Shown here one piece after another: positions 30,622 through 42,221 of a DNA stretch of 64,000 bases (positions are counted from its first letter, which is position 1; each line of letters begins with the position of its first letter). Source of the DNA: Sweltsa coloradensis (taxonomy: Eukaryota; Arthropoda; Insecta; Plecoptera; Chloroperlidae); the NCBI GenBank assembly GCA_024449915.1, contig JAMZAV010007106.1:16919-80918 (forward strand). The letters run 5' to 3'. The translations under genes and the position numbers were made by a program. A model generated the notes under the pieces. It saw nothing but the letters and a program-made list of their open reading frames with translations, searched no databases and was not told the origin of the DNA.

Positions 30622-31385
30622 CATCATCCTGAAATTGGAAATGCGTACTAGGGTCGTATTTATCATTGTAATTATAAACTGATCCAATAATATTATGCTC
30701 AAGCATGTTTTGATCCAATCAAACCTAATTTCTCATGTTTTTTATACCCCCACCCCTAGTAGTGATTTTTTGATCAAACACTTACCAGCATGATAATTTG
30801 GCATGGTGGTAGATAAAAAAAAGAATTACTATTCCGTTGGGAGGCAAACGATATTTCACCCTGAATGCCATCCATCACCTTAAAATTGGAATTGGTACTA
30901 GGTTGTATTTATCTACATGTTTTTCTTATTAAAATTATCCAATAATATTATGCTCAAGCATGTTCGATCCAATTAACCTAATTTCTCATGTTTTTTTTAC
31001 CCCCACCCCTAGTAGGGATGTTTTTTGATCAACACTTACGCATTGAATTTGGCATGGAATTGCAGGTGGTAGATAAACTATAAAGAATTACTATTCCGTT
31101 GGGAGGCAAACAATATTTCACCCCATAATTGCCCGCTACATCCTTAAATTGGAATTGGTACTAGGTAGTGTTCATATACATGTTATTATTTAACATTATC
31201 CAAAATTTATGCTCAAGCATGTTTCGATCCAATCAACCTAATTTCCTCATGTTTTTTGTACCCCCACTCCTAGTAGTGAGGGATTTTTTTTAGCAACATT
31301 ACCAGCATGGAAAATTAGGCATGGTGGTAGATAGAAATATAAGAATTACTATCCTGGGAGGCCAAACGATATTTCACCCAAGTTC
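30622..31385 (+). repeat. About 250-bp tandem satellite, three units
   Basis: Units of about 245-265 bp begin near 30,622, 30,869 and 31,134, each with ATTGGAATTGGTACTAGG, TATGCTCAAGCATGTT, TACCCCCACCCCTAGTAG, ACCAGCATG..TTTGGCATGG and GGCAAACGATATTTCACCC. A fourth partial unit lies within the SINE at 30,295. The array passes directly into LINE sequence at 31,385, so it may be a repeated untranslated region of that element. Confidence 0.8.
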
Positions 31386-31620
31386 ATCCGAAAATTGAAA
31401 AGACGATGTAACACCCTGGGATCTCTCAAGGCGTTTCTCGATGCAAGAGTAGTTAGACCCCGTCTACGCATTGGAACAAATCTCACTCAGGATACCTTCT
31501 AAGAGGCAAAGATCCACCCTATGTGAGCAGTGGTTGGTGAGATTTAATGTTAAGCACCTTTAGTAGAATGTCCCCAACTCATGGACGAGAGGAATAATTT
31601 TAAACCAAAAGCCTAATTTA
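31385..31620 (+). pseudogene. LINE fragment: RNase H/zinc-knuckle tail
   Basis: The plus strand reads KLKRRCNTLGSLKAFLDARV, then RPRLRIGTNLTQDTF, RGKDPP, and after a frame change VKHL..VECPQLMDERNNF. This parallels RIGHTHLTHAYLF and HHLLTDC of the LINE at 5.1-6.9 kb, i.e. the C-terminus of the same class of non-LTR element. At least two frameshifts. Confidence 0.6.
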
Positions 31621-32225
31621 AAAGAAAATGTATCTGTGATTGAGAATATAACAATTGTTTAAATACATACTAATCAACAAAGCTGTATCATAGAATTTAA
31701 AAAATTACACATCACTCTAAGAAATACGGGCACTAATAAACCTTTAGTGTGGTGTGCCTTAAACCCTAATAACTAAATAACATAACTAAATTAAAATTGA
31801 TAAGAGTTGTTCAATCATGTGTTTTTTTCATGGGGGGTTATCTGAAGAATGTATTCAATAAAATCAAATTAAAAGATTCAATAGTTTTAGTTAAAGAAAA
31901 ACAATAATAAGCATGTTACATTGCGTTGGTATCTTGGTTACATGGTACAAGGTGGTATTTTTCTACAATTTGTAAAAAAATTAAAACAAAAAAAATCGAT
32001 TTTTGGGGCTGTGATATTACACTGTCACTTCAGACAAACAAATAGTCATTTGAATGATGACACACTCTGTTATTGGGGGTGGGATATCGCTTGCCTCCCG
32101 CGGATTTTAATTCTGATATTTTATCTACCCCCATGCAACAATTGCGTGTATCCGGATTTGCAATATTTCCTCTAACAGCTCTCACTAGTCGGCAACTAAC
32201 CACCAAGACGGACCTTTTAATTCTG
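31621..32225. other. AT-rich, no gene seen
   Basis: Nothing recognised; TTTTTTT/AAAAAA runs. Confidence 0.4.
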
Positions 32226-32465
32226 AAAGATATGTTGCGTCGGCCTTTTCAGTCAACGTTGAAGGCGTTGACCTTTTCCAGTCGACTTTGTAGGCGTCTT
32301 CTTGTCGGCGTCGACTTTGATGCGTCGACTTGTAGGCCGTTCTTTGTAGGCGTCGATTTGTAGGCGTTTTCTTTGAACCTCGACGTGGAAGACGTCGGAC
32401 TTGGAATTCATTCGTGAAGGCGTCGTCTTTGAATCGTCGCTGAAGGCTCGACTTAACGTCGATTT
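32226..32465. repeat. GTCGAC/GGCGTC minisatellite
   Basis: Imperfect repeats of about 18-30 bp built on TTGTAGGCGTCGACTTTG (e.g. TAGGCGTCTTCTTGTCGGCG, TAGGCGTCGATTTGTAGGCG). CpG-rich in an AT-rich setting. The minus strand is open for 108 codons with an Arg/Thr-rich repetitive product, which I treat as a by-product of the repeat. Confidence 0.7.
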
Positions 32466-33303
32466 TGGAAGCTGGCGTAACGATTATATTAATGTCTGAA
32501 TTCGGCACCATGTATTTTTTAACTTAAGACACTTTGCCAAAGCATACACCTGATCTGTGCCCTTTAAAAGTAGTATTGGTAGTAATCTGTAATGTAAAAA
32601 AAACATTTAAGTTAGGACCATTTAATGGAAATTAACGCGAGCATTGCAGCTTAAATTATCAAGATATTGTCATATGTTGAGCCAAATGAAGACGATAGTG
32701 AAAACTGCATTTACTGAACATTTTTACAATATGACCTATTAAGAACAAAATTATCTTATCAATATTTGGTGAATTGATTTAAAAAGGCTTTCAATAAATC
32801 GGCAATGTTGGTTTCTTTATAAACAAACTTAATTCTATAATCAATAGATGTAGCAAAACATTTAACTTAAAAAACGTGTTCACTTTATTTGAAGTTAAGC
32901 CAAGGCTAGGGCTAGTCCTTTTCTAGATAGGCCTAAGTCTACACAATTAGCTAGGCCTGACTTTTTTAGTGTGTAGGATATTTACGTTGTCAAAGGAATG
33001 CTGGCATCCCTCACCCCAGAAAATCGTTCTCCTCTTCATTGCAACACTTCATCACGTAATAGCCTGGCCCTAGGCCTAGGCCTAGCTCGCCTATGTGGCG
33101 ATGCCGGGTCCGTGGCGTTCTTTATACTCGTGAAAATCAGCAGAGGATTAATACACACACAGCAATTGGTCATAAACATCCTCCGCGACGCATCCAGAAC
33201 TTTTGATTTTATTACCTTCTAAATTCTTTTCGAAGCATGTACGCAACGAGTGATTTTTTTTCTCGATTTGGCTAGTCGGGACGTCAATAAATTCACCTTT
33301 TAA
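32466..33303. other. No gene seen
   Basis: AT-rich to 32,890, then a TAGGCCTA patch near 33,066-33,085. No coding signal. Confidence 0.35.
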
Positions 33304-33780
33304 GAGGTCATGTACTAATGCATCAACACGATTTGAAGAGTTCAATGCCCTTGACGTACAGCACGATATGACCTCGCCGCCCCGCACCTTTTGAGTACCA
33401 CTTTCACCAACACAGCGAGACCTCGCGGGTCGCGGCGCCCTCGCAGTCGGGCTGTGTTTCTTGTGCAGGCGGAGTGTTTTGTGTTCGCTCTTCAGTCTGT
33501 ACTGTTGGGCCTCCACAGTACACGCAGTTAACACTTCTGTCGCTACTAGAATGTGTTGTTTGAGCAAGTTTTTTTTGGTATGTACTTGCAAAGATATCTT
33601 TAAGTTTGTTCGTCCAGCGACTGGAAGGTTATATTCGCTCTTCATTCTGCCTGCTTGTTTGTTTACTTCAAGAAAAAATTCTTCAGTTTTAATTTCGCCG
33701 ACAACGACGTCTACAATACCTGTTTATAACTTGTTTGCTACGTTTATTTGGTAGCCCCAGTACAGTTTTTCACTACAGGT
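33304..33780 (+). repeat. Repeat family B, copy 3 (5' truncated)
   Basis: It shares ATCAACACGATTTGAAGAG, CGATATGACCTCGCCGCCCC, CAGGCGGAGTGTTTTGTGTT and TGGAAGGTTATATTCGCTC with copies at 20,129 and 21,200 in the same order. Confidence 0.65.
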
Positions 33781-33982
33781 AGTGCTGTTATACCCACCCC
33801 ACCCCCCAATTACATAATTTATCATAGAATTCATCTGAAATACATGACACTTTGCTGCCACTGTCAAACAACGCAGTTTAAATGTTGTTTCTCAACAACA
33901 GTTTAACACTGGGACAGTCGGAATTTCCTAGTTTCATAAAGTAGGTCTATTCTAATAAAAATGCACTAGTCTTCTGAAACAT

Positions 33983-34325
33983 AGGGCCAACAAATTCCAA
34001 ACTAGCAACCCTCTCGTGGTTTGGCCGTGATTAGGGAGTTATCTCCCTGAACTAATGTGCGAGATTTGGGTCGTAGTCGGGGAACCCCTTCCCTTGACTA
34101 CCTCCCGACGGCCGAACAGACAACACGGACGGATGATGACAACATGTCGGAGACGACCACGACTTGGGGGGAAACAGCCCTCCCCATATGCTTGTGGCTG
34201 GTTCTGACCAGCACAGGCCTTTCCACCCCTTGTCCCCCGCGTCATCCCTTAACGTCCCTCCCTTCGTCTCGATTAGCCAAGTTGCATAAATATGAGACGT
34301 AAAGCAATATCCAAGCCAATCCAAA
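33983..34325 (+). repeat. SINE family A, copy 11 (full length, many indels)
   Basis: Complete from GGGCCAACAAATTCC to a tail AATATCCAAGCCAATCC. It carries numerous one-base losses (GGCCGTGATTAGGGAG, CCTCCCGACGGCCGAACAG). Confidence 0.9.
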
Positions 34326-34684
34326 ATTCTGAAACATAGTATTTACCTCTTTCACGGGAATTTCTACAGACGACTGATGAGACCCGACAACTTCCCCAGT
34401 CCTAATAAGTTTAAACTTTTGATGTGAGGGACACCGTTCTCCACGTGAATTGTCATGTGGGCTTTCACCTGAGGGTCATTTATCCGGTGGTTCTATTATT
34501 TTGATTTGTTGTTATTATTGTTGTACGTGGGATTTCCTGTCTCAGTTATTAGTGGGACCATCGGTTTTCCTGGTAGTACCCCGGTATCTCTGATCATTTG
34601 CCCCCTGAACTATTTCCCTGATTCCCTGATAGTTTCACCTAATTCGCATGAATTGTTTCTTCAATTTAAACCTTTTAAGTAGTG
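34326..34684. other. No gene seen
   Basis: Unrecognised, moderate GC, between a SINE and the LINE copy. Confidence 0.35.
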
Positions 34685-36130
34685 AGTCAACGTCAACTAC
34701 AAACAAACATAAAGCGCCTTGAGATATGGTCAGCTGAAATCGATATAAATTCTCAATCACTAAAAACCACATGTGTGCTATTAGCCTTCGGCGTAGATTA
34801 TGCTTAATTCCCGACCTGCACCATGGGAAGCCATGCCGTACCATTTGCTGAAATTGCCGATTTGGGAATGTTATTTGATAAAAAGTTATTGTGGAAGCCC
34901 CATACCAGCAGCTACGAAACAAGTGTTTAAAAAACTTTAAATATTCTACGAGTGCTAGCAATACTAATTGGGGAAGCTGATCGTATACTCTTGTTACATC
35001 TATATCGCTCCCTCAATCCGCTCCAAGTTAGATTTAGCCAGTTTTGATTAGATTCAAGCTGTCTCTTATATTAGACTTTGGATACAGTTTCATCACAACC
35101 GGTATAAGACTTATCACAGGAGCTTTTCGTACGAGCCTATTCCCCGTCTTCTATGTGTCTGCAGAACCATCTTTTTCCTCTAGAGAAGTACCATGCTTAA
35201 TATATTAACTCATAAAAGGTTCCCCCTAACAAACCAGCCATAAAGCAGTTTTTGACCCTCCATTCAATTCGGTATGAAGTTTCACATGAAGGCCTCAAGA
35301 CCAGTGGCATCCGCTCCCTGGAATAACGGCAAGCCTTAAAATAACACTTTCCTTATTTTCTACAAATCAACTGGGGGCAATCCCACCTTGGAACTTAATA
35401 AAACCAGTTGCATAAAACAGCGACAAATATAAAAGGCCCCACATCAAACACACAATATCAAGCACTTTTCAACAAAACGATCGATACAACTACAAAGATT
35501 TCAAAAATAAGTTTTACAGACGGTTCCCAAATCACAATACAGTTGGCTCTGCCTTTACAACGGAGAGCAACAACTTCAGTTTTAAACTCATTCCATAGAC
35601 AGCGTCTAACAATGCAGATCTGTTTGCAATTAATACTCTCCCCTCTCCTCCCCTCAAAGCCTCCTGTTTGCCCTTGATAAACAAGGACTCCAAATCATAG
35701 TGTGCACAGATCTTAAGTCCATAGAGGCTATTTGGGCAAATTTCACTACCACACCCATTAGTTAGTAAAATACACCTTATACTGTCCAAACTTGGTGCAA
35801 AAACAAAAATCAATAGTTTTTTGTTGGGACCAGGCCATTCTTGTATTTTAGGCAAATGATCTCGTCGACCAAAGTGCCAAGAAGCTTGTAACAAAAGAAC
35901 AATGATGGCCAATAGTCGTAACGGCCTGAGCTTAAAGATTATTAACTTAAAACTAAGGCAAACGGGTGCGAAGAATGGATATCATGCAAAATAATAAGCT
36001 TCGCGAAAATAAAAGGCGATGCACACCTTGGATGTCTCTCAATGCGCTCTCTCGACGCGAAATTTCCCCAAAAATTCAATCACTTTATCTTCCTCAGCAA
36101 ATGCTGGACGTCTCTGAACACGTTATCTTT
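34685..36130 (+). pseudogene. Degenerate non-LTR retrotransposon, copy A
   Basis: It is collinear at nucleotide level with copy B (46,806-47,900): both start around AACATAAAGCGCCTTGA and share AATACTAATTGGGG and CATCTATATCGCTCC-type blocks. Decayed protein landmarks on the plus strand: RT end near 34,860-35,000; ISFTDGSQITIQLAL (RNase H) at about 35,500; CTD-KSIEAI near 35,700; GPGHSCILGK near 35,825 (degenerate WVPGH.GI.GNE); then QNNKLRENKRRCTPWMSLNA near 35,985, matching LQNNKLRRVMPCLSLK of the LINE at 5.1-6.9 kb. Frames change repeatedly. Same clade as that LINE but a different subfamily. Confidence 0.7.
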
Positions 36131-36388
36131 AATATTACCCCGGATCGTATCTCGAAAAGCACTTTTTAGGCCCACAGACAACACTTCAAATCCCCCAGAC
36201 CCACCACGGCACAAACCAGCCAACTCAAAAACCTCGTCACGGACTGACTGATTGTCAAACCCATGGCGTTTATCTGCACAAACCGCCCACCGAATCATGT
36301 GAAATGCTAGACGTTGAGCCAAATCGACCAAATGCATGGCGGTAAGATAAATTGCAAAGTTGTTTCTAAACGAAGCATAACATTTCAT
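36080..36388 (-). other. Unassigned open reading frame, 102 codons
   Basis: An ATG-initiated minus-strand frame, with residue composition like a globular protein (MHLVDLAQRLAFHMIRWAVC, RDEVFELAGLCRGG, RDVQHLLRKIK). It overlaps the end of LINE copy A on the other strand by about 50 bp. No homology is recognised; it may be chance. Confidence 0.25.
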
Positions 36389-36842
36389 TCATTTATTACA
36401 AGAAAAATATTCCAATTAGTTAACTTTTACCAATTATTTGGTTGTACTCAATGAAAACACATGATCTCTTAATGTTTACTTGAATGGAATTTTTATTCTG
36501 ATTCTGTTTTCTATGTCCAACCTGGATTATTTATATTTATTTTATTATATTAACATTGTGAAAAAAGATAGATCTTCATTTTAATGCTAAGTTAGGCTCT
36601 TTACTAATACAATAAGAATCACTATTGACAGTAATTTAACGCCGATCATGGAAAGTTCGATCCAATAGCTGTAACTTCTCCGATATCCAAAAGACCTAGT
36701 CCAACCACTAGACAGACCGTTACGTTTCAGTTACGATACGATAGTTCATACTGTAGGGTACCGGTTTCAAAGTACCAAAGAGAAACTTTTTACTTTGAAT
36801 CAACTAAAACTTCTCGTACACCACAACAATTGACGTTGTCAT
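36389..36842. other. No gene seen
   Basis: AT-rich; nothing recognised. Confidence 0.35.
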
Positions 36843-36915
36843 AAAGAAAATTTTTATCCTACACCAAGGATCGAACCCTGACCAACCCCACCAAACCTCG
36901 TCACGCAGCTACAAG
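36843..36915 (-). repeat. tRNA-related SINE or tRNA pseudogene
   Basis: On the minus strand TAGCTGCGTGACGAGG is followed, about 30 bases on, by GGGTTCGATCCTTGG. The second fits the pol III B box (GGTTCGANNCC) and the first is a loose A box. Spacing suits a tRNA-derived SINE head. No cloverleaf was confirmed. Confidence 0.45.
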
Positions 36916-37735
36916 GGATTCTTTCAAAAACCAACCCCTGACACCTTTGTTACCAACGTGAGCACCTGTTGCCATTCTAGACGACCTTCAGACACAAAAC
37001 CACTACGCGTGACCGTGCACGCTCGATGAACAAACCTTTTAACAATGCCCCCCCCAATCAAACTCGACCTTGTCAAACAACCACACAATACTGAAAGCCC
37101 ATTAACAACTTTATTTTTTCTTACTTCATTGTGACAAACAAACACTTTTACCTCCTTGATTGCCTCTTTCACATACTGTCAACTTTTTCTCCTTTTATTA
37201 TTCGTCTTCAACTCACCGCTGACCCCACCAAACCACAACTTTGTACACTCATAGAGAACACACTCACAAAATAGACAAAACTACTCACAATTATTGTCCT
37301 AAACAATAACCAACAATAATTGACTCTCTTCTCTTCTTTTGCACGCAGTAGGCCACTTTACACTTGTTGTGACTATCATTTTAACTTTCTTCTTTCCTTG
37401 CTGGAATGTGTCCAGGCGTTCATTCTACTTGTGTTTGATCAACTCGTCTCCGATACAGACACATTATGTTTGACCTGTGTCTCATCTCACCTTCCCCACT
37501 TGAGTGATTCTATCTGACTCGAATTACACCCGACTCAACTTTACTGCGCAACACATTGCCTCTCAGACGTTTGTTATCCATCTGTTTCTGTCTACGCGTA
37601 TTTCAACCATCAACAACCTATGATTCAGCACTCTCGGCACTTGCAACATACTACACTGTTCTCCAGGTCGCCAACAAACACTCATACTCACTTACCGTCT
37701 CATCCCAAAACCTAAAACAAATTTTTCTCTCAGTG
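36916..37735. other. Pyrimidine-rich, no gene confirmed
   Basis: C/T-rich on the plus strand, continuing into the LTR-element remnant. Short frames only. Confidence 0.3.
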
Positions 37736-39431
37736 TTTGGAACTTCCAAACTTCTTTCACTTCATATTTCTCATCGGCGGTAATTGCTCGCGCCTATAAA
37801 ATTCTATCTCTTCCAGAACTTTTTTATCTCATTTTAGCACAAAGCTCGATAATAAACAACACACTCTTCACTAAAATTCGAATCTTATTTTAATATTTAG
37901 CATCGGCGGTAATTGCTTCGCCTTCATCCACTTCCATCTCTTCACAGAACTTCTTCAATAACCTCATTTTTAGCACCAAACCTCTGCACTCACTTCGCGA
38001 AATCTCTTCACGAATCTCCTCTTCGTTAATTTCATCCAAGCTCGTTCTTCTTTTTGCGACGAACACTACGCTTGTCACTGAGACAAATCTTTCTTTTTCT
38101 TCCTCTAACCTTAGCCCAACTTCGGCCTGCATTTTATCTCTGTTTCCCTGAGCACATGCCGGTTAAACAAGCATACGATACCTCCGATAGATTACTCATT
38201 TCTATTCTATTCTCCTTGTAATGCAACACTTGATTGTCTAGTCTAGCATTCATTTATCTATAAGATTGCCCAACTTAACAAGCCGTGTTATTCGCTGTCA
38301 TCACGTGATAACCTGGACCATCTTTTAAGCTTGCATGGAAACCTCGTGTCAGGACTTTTCTGTCTGAAATTTCTACAATTTTCTTCAGCAATTTTCTCTA
38401 GCTTTTCCTTCATAATCTTCTGATCTCTTCATTTATTCTAGCTTGTTCTCAGCCCGATAATCTACAATTTTCTTCATCTAACCTCGCTTTCTCTTCAGCC
38501 AGAATCTAGATTCTCATTTATTGATCTTGCTCTTCAACCAAAACCTCTTATTTCTTCAGATTTATCCTATGCTCTTCAGCAATTTAGTCTGCTTCAGCTT
38601 ACTTCCTATCTTTTCTCATTTGTTTGCCAAAGCCCAACAAACTTTACTTTATTTCTTCTTTACTCGCACTCAGCTATCCTAGCGTCTATTCATCTCGAAA
38701 CGTTTAATTCATTGCGTCTAATTGCGCCTCTAGCTCCGCGAGTTCTGCCCTCCACCACGTCTTTTTTGTTCAGCTTCTCTAAAACCTGTCCTGCTCATTT
38801 TTTCTTCACTCTCATTCATCTCCGTTCAGCTTCTTTTTTAAGCCGATACTGTCAGCTTCTATCTCCCCACCAAGTAGGCCTATAAAATTTTACTATGATT
38901 ATTATTATTATTATCTATTTTTATTATTATATTAGGGATATTCTCCCAGACGTCTAGCTGGCGATCATATCAAACTCGCTCTCGGTATCGAATACGTATA
39001 CGCATATTCTTCCTGAGATCTAGCTCCGCGATAGCCTGCTGTCCGATAGCACACTCTACGTCCTTCTAAACTAGCGTTCTCTCCCGTTCTTCTGAACTCC
39101 ATATTATTGTTGATTTTAAAAGCAATTTATCACACCACACACAACACACACACAAATAAACAAGCTGGACCAAATCTCTAAAAAAGACAGATTTCATCAC
39201 TCCACACACCACGATTCTAGAAAGCACAAAAACGTCTTCTAACTCTTTTCTATTATAGACTTTCAATTGGTGATTTGTTTCTCGACTATTCACACGCAGA
39301 CTCCTATTTCACAAGGACTTCTCAACAATGTACTAGCCCAACTGACCTTTCTATTTACCTTTCGACAAACTAACTATCAACCCTCTCCTCTGGGTGATTG
39401 GTAATTATTCTAAGCCCTCACGTGGTCGCCA
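37736..39431 (-). pseudogene. LTR retroelement remnant with coiled-coil gag-like pieces
   Basis: The minus strand is purine-rich. One 80-codon frame (38,132-37,890) is charged and helical: EVGLRLEEEKERFVSVTSVV, DEINEEEIREEISRSECRG, KKFCEEMEVDEGEAI. Further upstream on that strand (about 38,760-38,700) RAELAELEAQLDAMN is coiled-coil-like. Upstream again, at 39,431-39,415, TGGCGACCACGTGAGGG follows a ...CTACA end, an arrangement expected of a primer-binding site after a 5' LTR. I infer the 5' end and gag of a BEL- or gypsy-like element. It is heavily frameshifted and no pol is found. Confidence 0.35.
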
Positions 39432-39712
39432 AATTGTAGCGGTTCCCTTGTAGGCACTCTTGGAAAGCCCCACGTTGTGCGTCTTATTGTAGGCGGTTCA
39501 TTTTGGCCCTCTAATAAATGCCTTCAAAAGCCTACACACAACTATCGAAATAGTTTTCCACGTGCGCGCCCAAAATCAGATCCAGTTTTTATTAATAAAA
39601 ACAAACCAAAGATTCAGAGTATACAAGTAAATTCACCAATTTTTTTATTGCATGTGGATTAATTAATTCACATGTTTAACCAATACAATGCCTACATCAA
39701 GAAACAGCAAAG
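39432..39712. other. Possible LTR of the preceding remnant
   Basis: Sequence to the right of the inferred primer site. Its inner end would be TGTAGCGG (CA on the minus strand). The outer end was not found. Confidence 0.3.
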
Positions 39713-39956
39713 GCCGGGGGAACTTTTCCCTTCCCGTTGACTACCTCCGACGCGAGAGAAACAATGGACAACACGGACGATGATGACACAAGGACGAAGA
39801 CGACCCACGACGTGTTCGAGGAACCCTGCCCCCATACGCTTGTGGCTGGGTTTGACCAGCACAGGCATGTCCACCCTTCCTCCCGCGTTCATCCCTGACG
39901 TCCTTCCTTAGTCTCCAATTAGCCAAAGTGCATAAATATGGAGACGTTAAGCAAAT
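39713..39956 (+). repeat. SINE family A, copy 12 (5' and tail truncated)
   Basis: It runs from GGCCGGGGGAACTTTTCC to ATATGGAGACGTTAAGCAA. It has many single-base insertions, for instance in ACACAAGGACGAAGACGACC. Confidence 0.85.
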
Positions 39957-40825
39957 TAATCAGCAAAGCCCACAAGTGTTTTGGAAACTCTGACGTGGGC
40001 AGTTATATACATTTAATACATAAAAGGACAAAATATGAAAGCAAGAATAAATTAATACAAATTTAACATACATAGTTTAGAAGGTATGCAGTGTGCATTA
40101 CATTAGCCATTTTAATACTTAAAAATATAAAATAAATTAAACATTATTAAACTAAATACTGGAGTTGCTCAAATTAGATAGGAATTTCATAACACACATA
40201 GTTCTATTTCACATTTCAATATCGACATTTCTATGGTACGTTTTTATACAGGGGTAATTAAATTAGAGATAGTGTCTTTTATGACAGTTTTTATATTTTA
40301 TTTGTTAATTAAACGATTAAATTTACAAGGCAGTCTGTGTCGTTTTAGAGAGCAAGTATTTATTTCATTTTAAAGCTGTTAATTCGTGTTATTGCTCACA
40401 TGAGGTAGGAAGGAGGTTGAATATTTAGGGCCTTAAAGCAAAAAATGTGCATGTCTTTGGCAAGCTGGGATTCTTTCTAGGGACTATGTAGATTGTGGTT
40501 GTTTGCTGTTAGTCGTCAAGGATTTGTAAGGGTTGGGCATCATAGGAATTTTGAGAGGTTTGAGTCAGATGACGATTTTTATATGTGCAGGAGGGAGAGA
40601 TTAAATATAATTGCCTTACATGAAGTACATTTACCGATTTGATAACTCTTGAGGATACGTCTTGTTTTGTTTTTTTTTAATTAGTACCTTGATATGAGCT
40701 GTTGGGCGACAATAATTAGTTGTAAATTGAGCATTTAGGAAATCCCACCCCATGCTATTCTGCCATATTGACAGAACGTATTTTCACTAGTAGCCATATA
40801 TACTGTTCTTAGTGTATCAGACTGA
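39957..40825. other. AT-rich, no gene seen
   Basis: Nothing recognised. Confidence 0.4.
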
Positions 40826-41169
40826 GGGCCATTAACATTAAACTCGCAAACCTGCTCGTGGTTGGCCCGTGTTAGGGGAGTTTTCTCCCTGAAACTAATG
40901 CGAGCTCGGATCGCGTCGGGGAACTTCCCCTCCCTTGGGACTACCTCCCCGACGGCGACGACAATGACAAACACCGGACGGATGATGGGACACAGACGAG
41001 ACGACCACGACGTGGGGAACCTGCCCTCCCATTCGCTTGTGGATGGTTTCTGGACAGCAAAGCCTGTCCACCCTTGTCCCCCCGCGTCATCCTTACGTCC
41101 CTCCCTTCGTCTCGATTAACCAAGTTGCATAAATATGAGACGTTAAGCAATATCCAATCAATCAATCAA
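40826..41169 (+). repeat. SINE family A, copy 13 (full length)
   Basis: Complete from GGGCCATTAACATTAAACTC to a tail TATCCAATCAATCAATCAA, in which the CAAT unit is repeated three times. Several indels. Confidence 0.9.
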
Positions 41170-41214
41170 CATTAAAATTGGCAGCTACACAATCATCTAG
41201 AGAAGCATTACTCT

Positions 41215-41424
41215 CGACGTGAGGTGATAGATTTCATTAGTCAGCCATACCTCTTCAAATTCTAAAGCTAATTTCCTTTTCTCTTCCGCAAATTATATCT
41301 GGGCTTATGGAGACTAAGAAATTAAACATTCGGTGTATCACTCTATGAAATGTAGATTCATTAATACCAAATCTGCTTGCCACATATCTGATACAACTTT
41401 TGTGACTCTCACTCACATGACAAG
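41215..41424 (-). pseudogene. PIF/Harbinger transposase, N-terminal helix-turn-helix fragment
   Basis: The minus strand encodes SCIRYVASRFGINESTFHRV followed by IHRMFNFLVSISPDIICG and EKEISF, then a TGA. The pattern (R.VA.RFG...ST..R...R....L..ISP..I) is the HTH region of HARBI1-type transposases. The catalytic part does not follow; another Harbinger piece, from the C-terminal half, lies at 62,860-63,300, too far away to be the same copy. Confidence 0.55.
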
Positions 41425-41427
41425 CTG

Positions 41428-41558
41428 TCATAGGCCTAAGGTTGGGCCTTGGCCTGTTGTAGCCCTGAAGCCTAGGTGGTAACTCTTGGACCCCTTATGG
41501 ACTTTATTAACCTCTTCATTGGCGTCATGATGCCTGGGAATAGGCTGATAGCCATAAT
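41428..41558 (-). CDS. Candidate terminal exon, unknown protein
   Basis: A very good minus-strand acceptor (AAGTTGTTTTCTTGTCTTTT then ACAG) opens a 131-nt stretch with one open frame, YGYQPIPRHHDANEEVNKVH, KGSKSYHLGFRATTGQGPTL and GL, ending at TGA 41,430-41,428. No domain is recognised. It directly precedes the Harbinger fragment on the same strand but in another frame, so it may be transposon-derived. Confidence 0.35.
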
Positions 41559-42221
41559 CTGTAAAAGACAAGAAAACAACTTGGATTTGAGGTTGACCAT
41601 AAGATGCAAATGACAATTATGGTAATGATTATGGGTCTGATGAAAAACATGTCAATCTAGTCAAAGTTTGATAGTTTGATTCAAGTTGAAGTGGAGTTTA
41701 TATTCCAAATGAAGAAAGTTTATTCTCAATTTCAGTCTAAAAGTTTCCTGGTAAGTACTGACATACCAGTATATAGCATGCGCAAGCCCCTCTAGGTCAA
41801 AATATGTAGGTTAAGGCCTACAACTAAATAGTCTTGTTAGTATGTGCGCTATTCGTCAAAAAAAATTAGCTTCGTATAAGTTTATTTCTCAATTTAGGTA
41901 ATTGATCTGGAAACACTTCCTACAATTTTTAACTTACAATTTTAAAGTTTGTAGGCCCATTAGCCAATTAAAGTCTTCGAGTTTCAAATTCGACAACAAA
42001 AACTTGAATCAGTCGTGGGGGGGGGGGGGGGGAACTGAGTGGGTAGAATCAATTTATTAATTTGAATGTGCATAGATTATGTCAACCAGGAAAATAATCC
42101 ACTTACGATTATCAGGTGAGAATATTAGCAGTGATGTGTGGAGGGGTACTGATGCATTGTCCTTGTAAAAAATATCCATCAATATGCCACAATGCACGAT
42201 TTATAGATTTTCAAATTTTCA
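41559..42221. other. No gene seen; G16 run
   Basis: AT-rich except for an uninterrupted run of 16 G at 42,017-42,032. Confidence 0.4.

Noticed and set aside
30622..31385. CRISPR-like array
   Set aside because: Long tandem units without unique spacers, in a eukaryotic context.
36080..36388. 102-codon ATG frame as a firm gene
   Set aside because: No homology, no promoter or splice support; listed only as an unassigned frame.
36843..36915. Functional tRNA gene
   Set aside because: The B box is good but the A box is poor and no complete cloverleaf could be drawn; more consistent with a SINE head.
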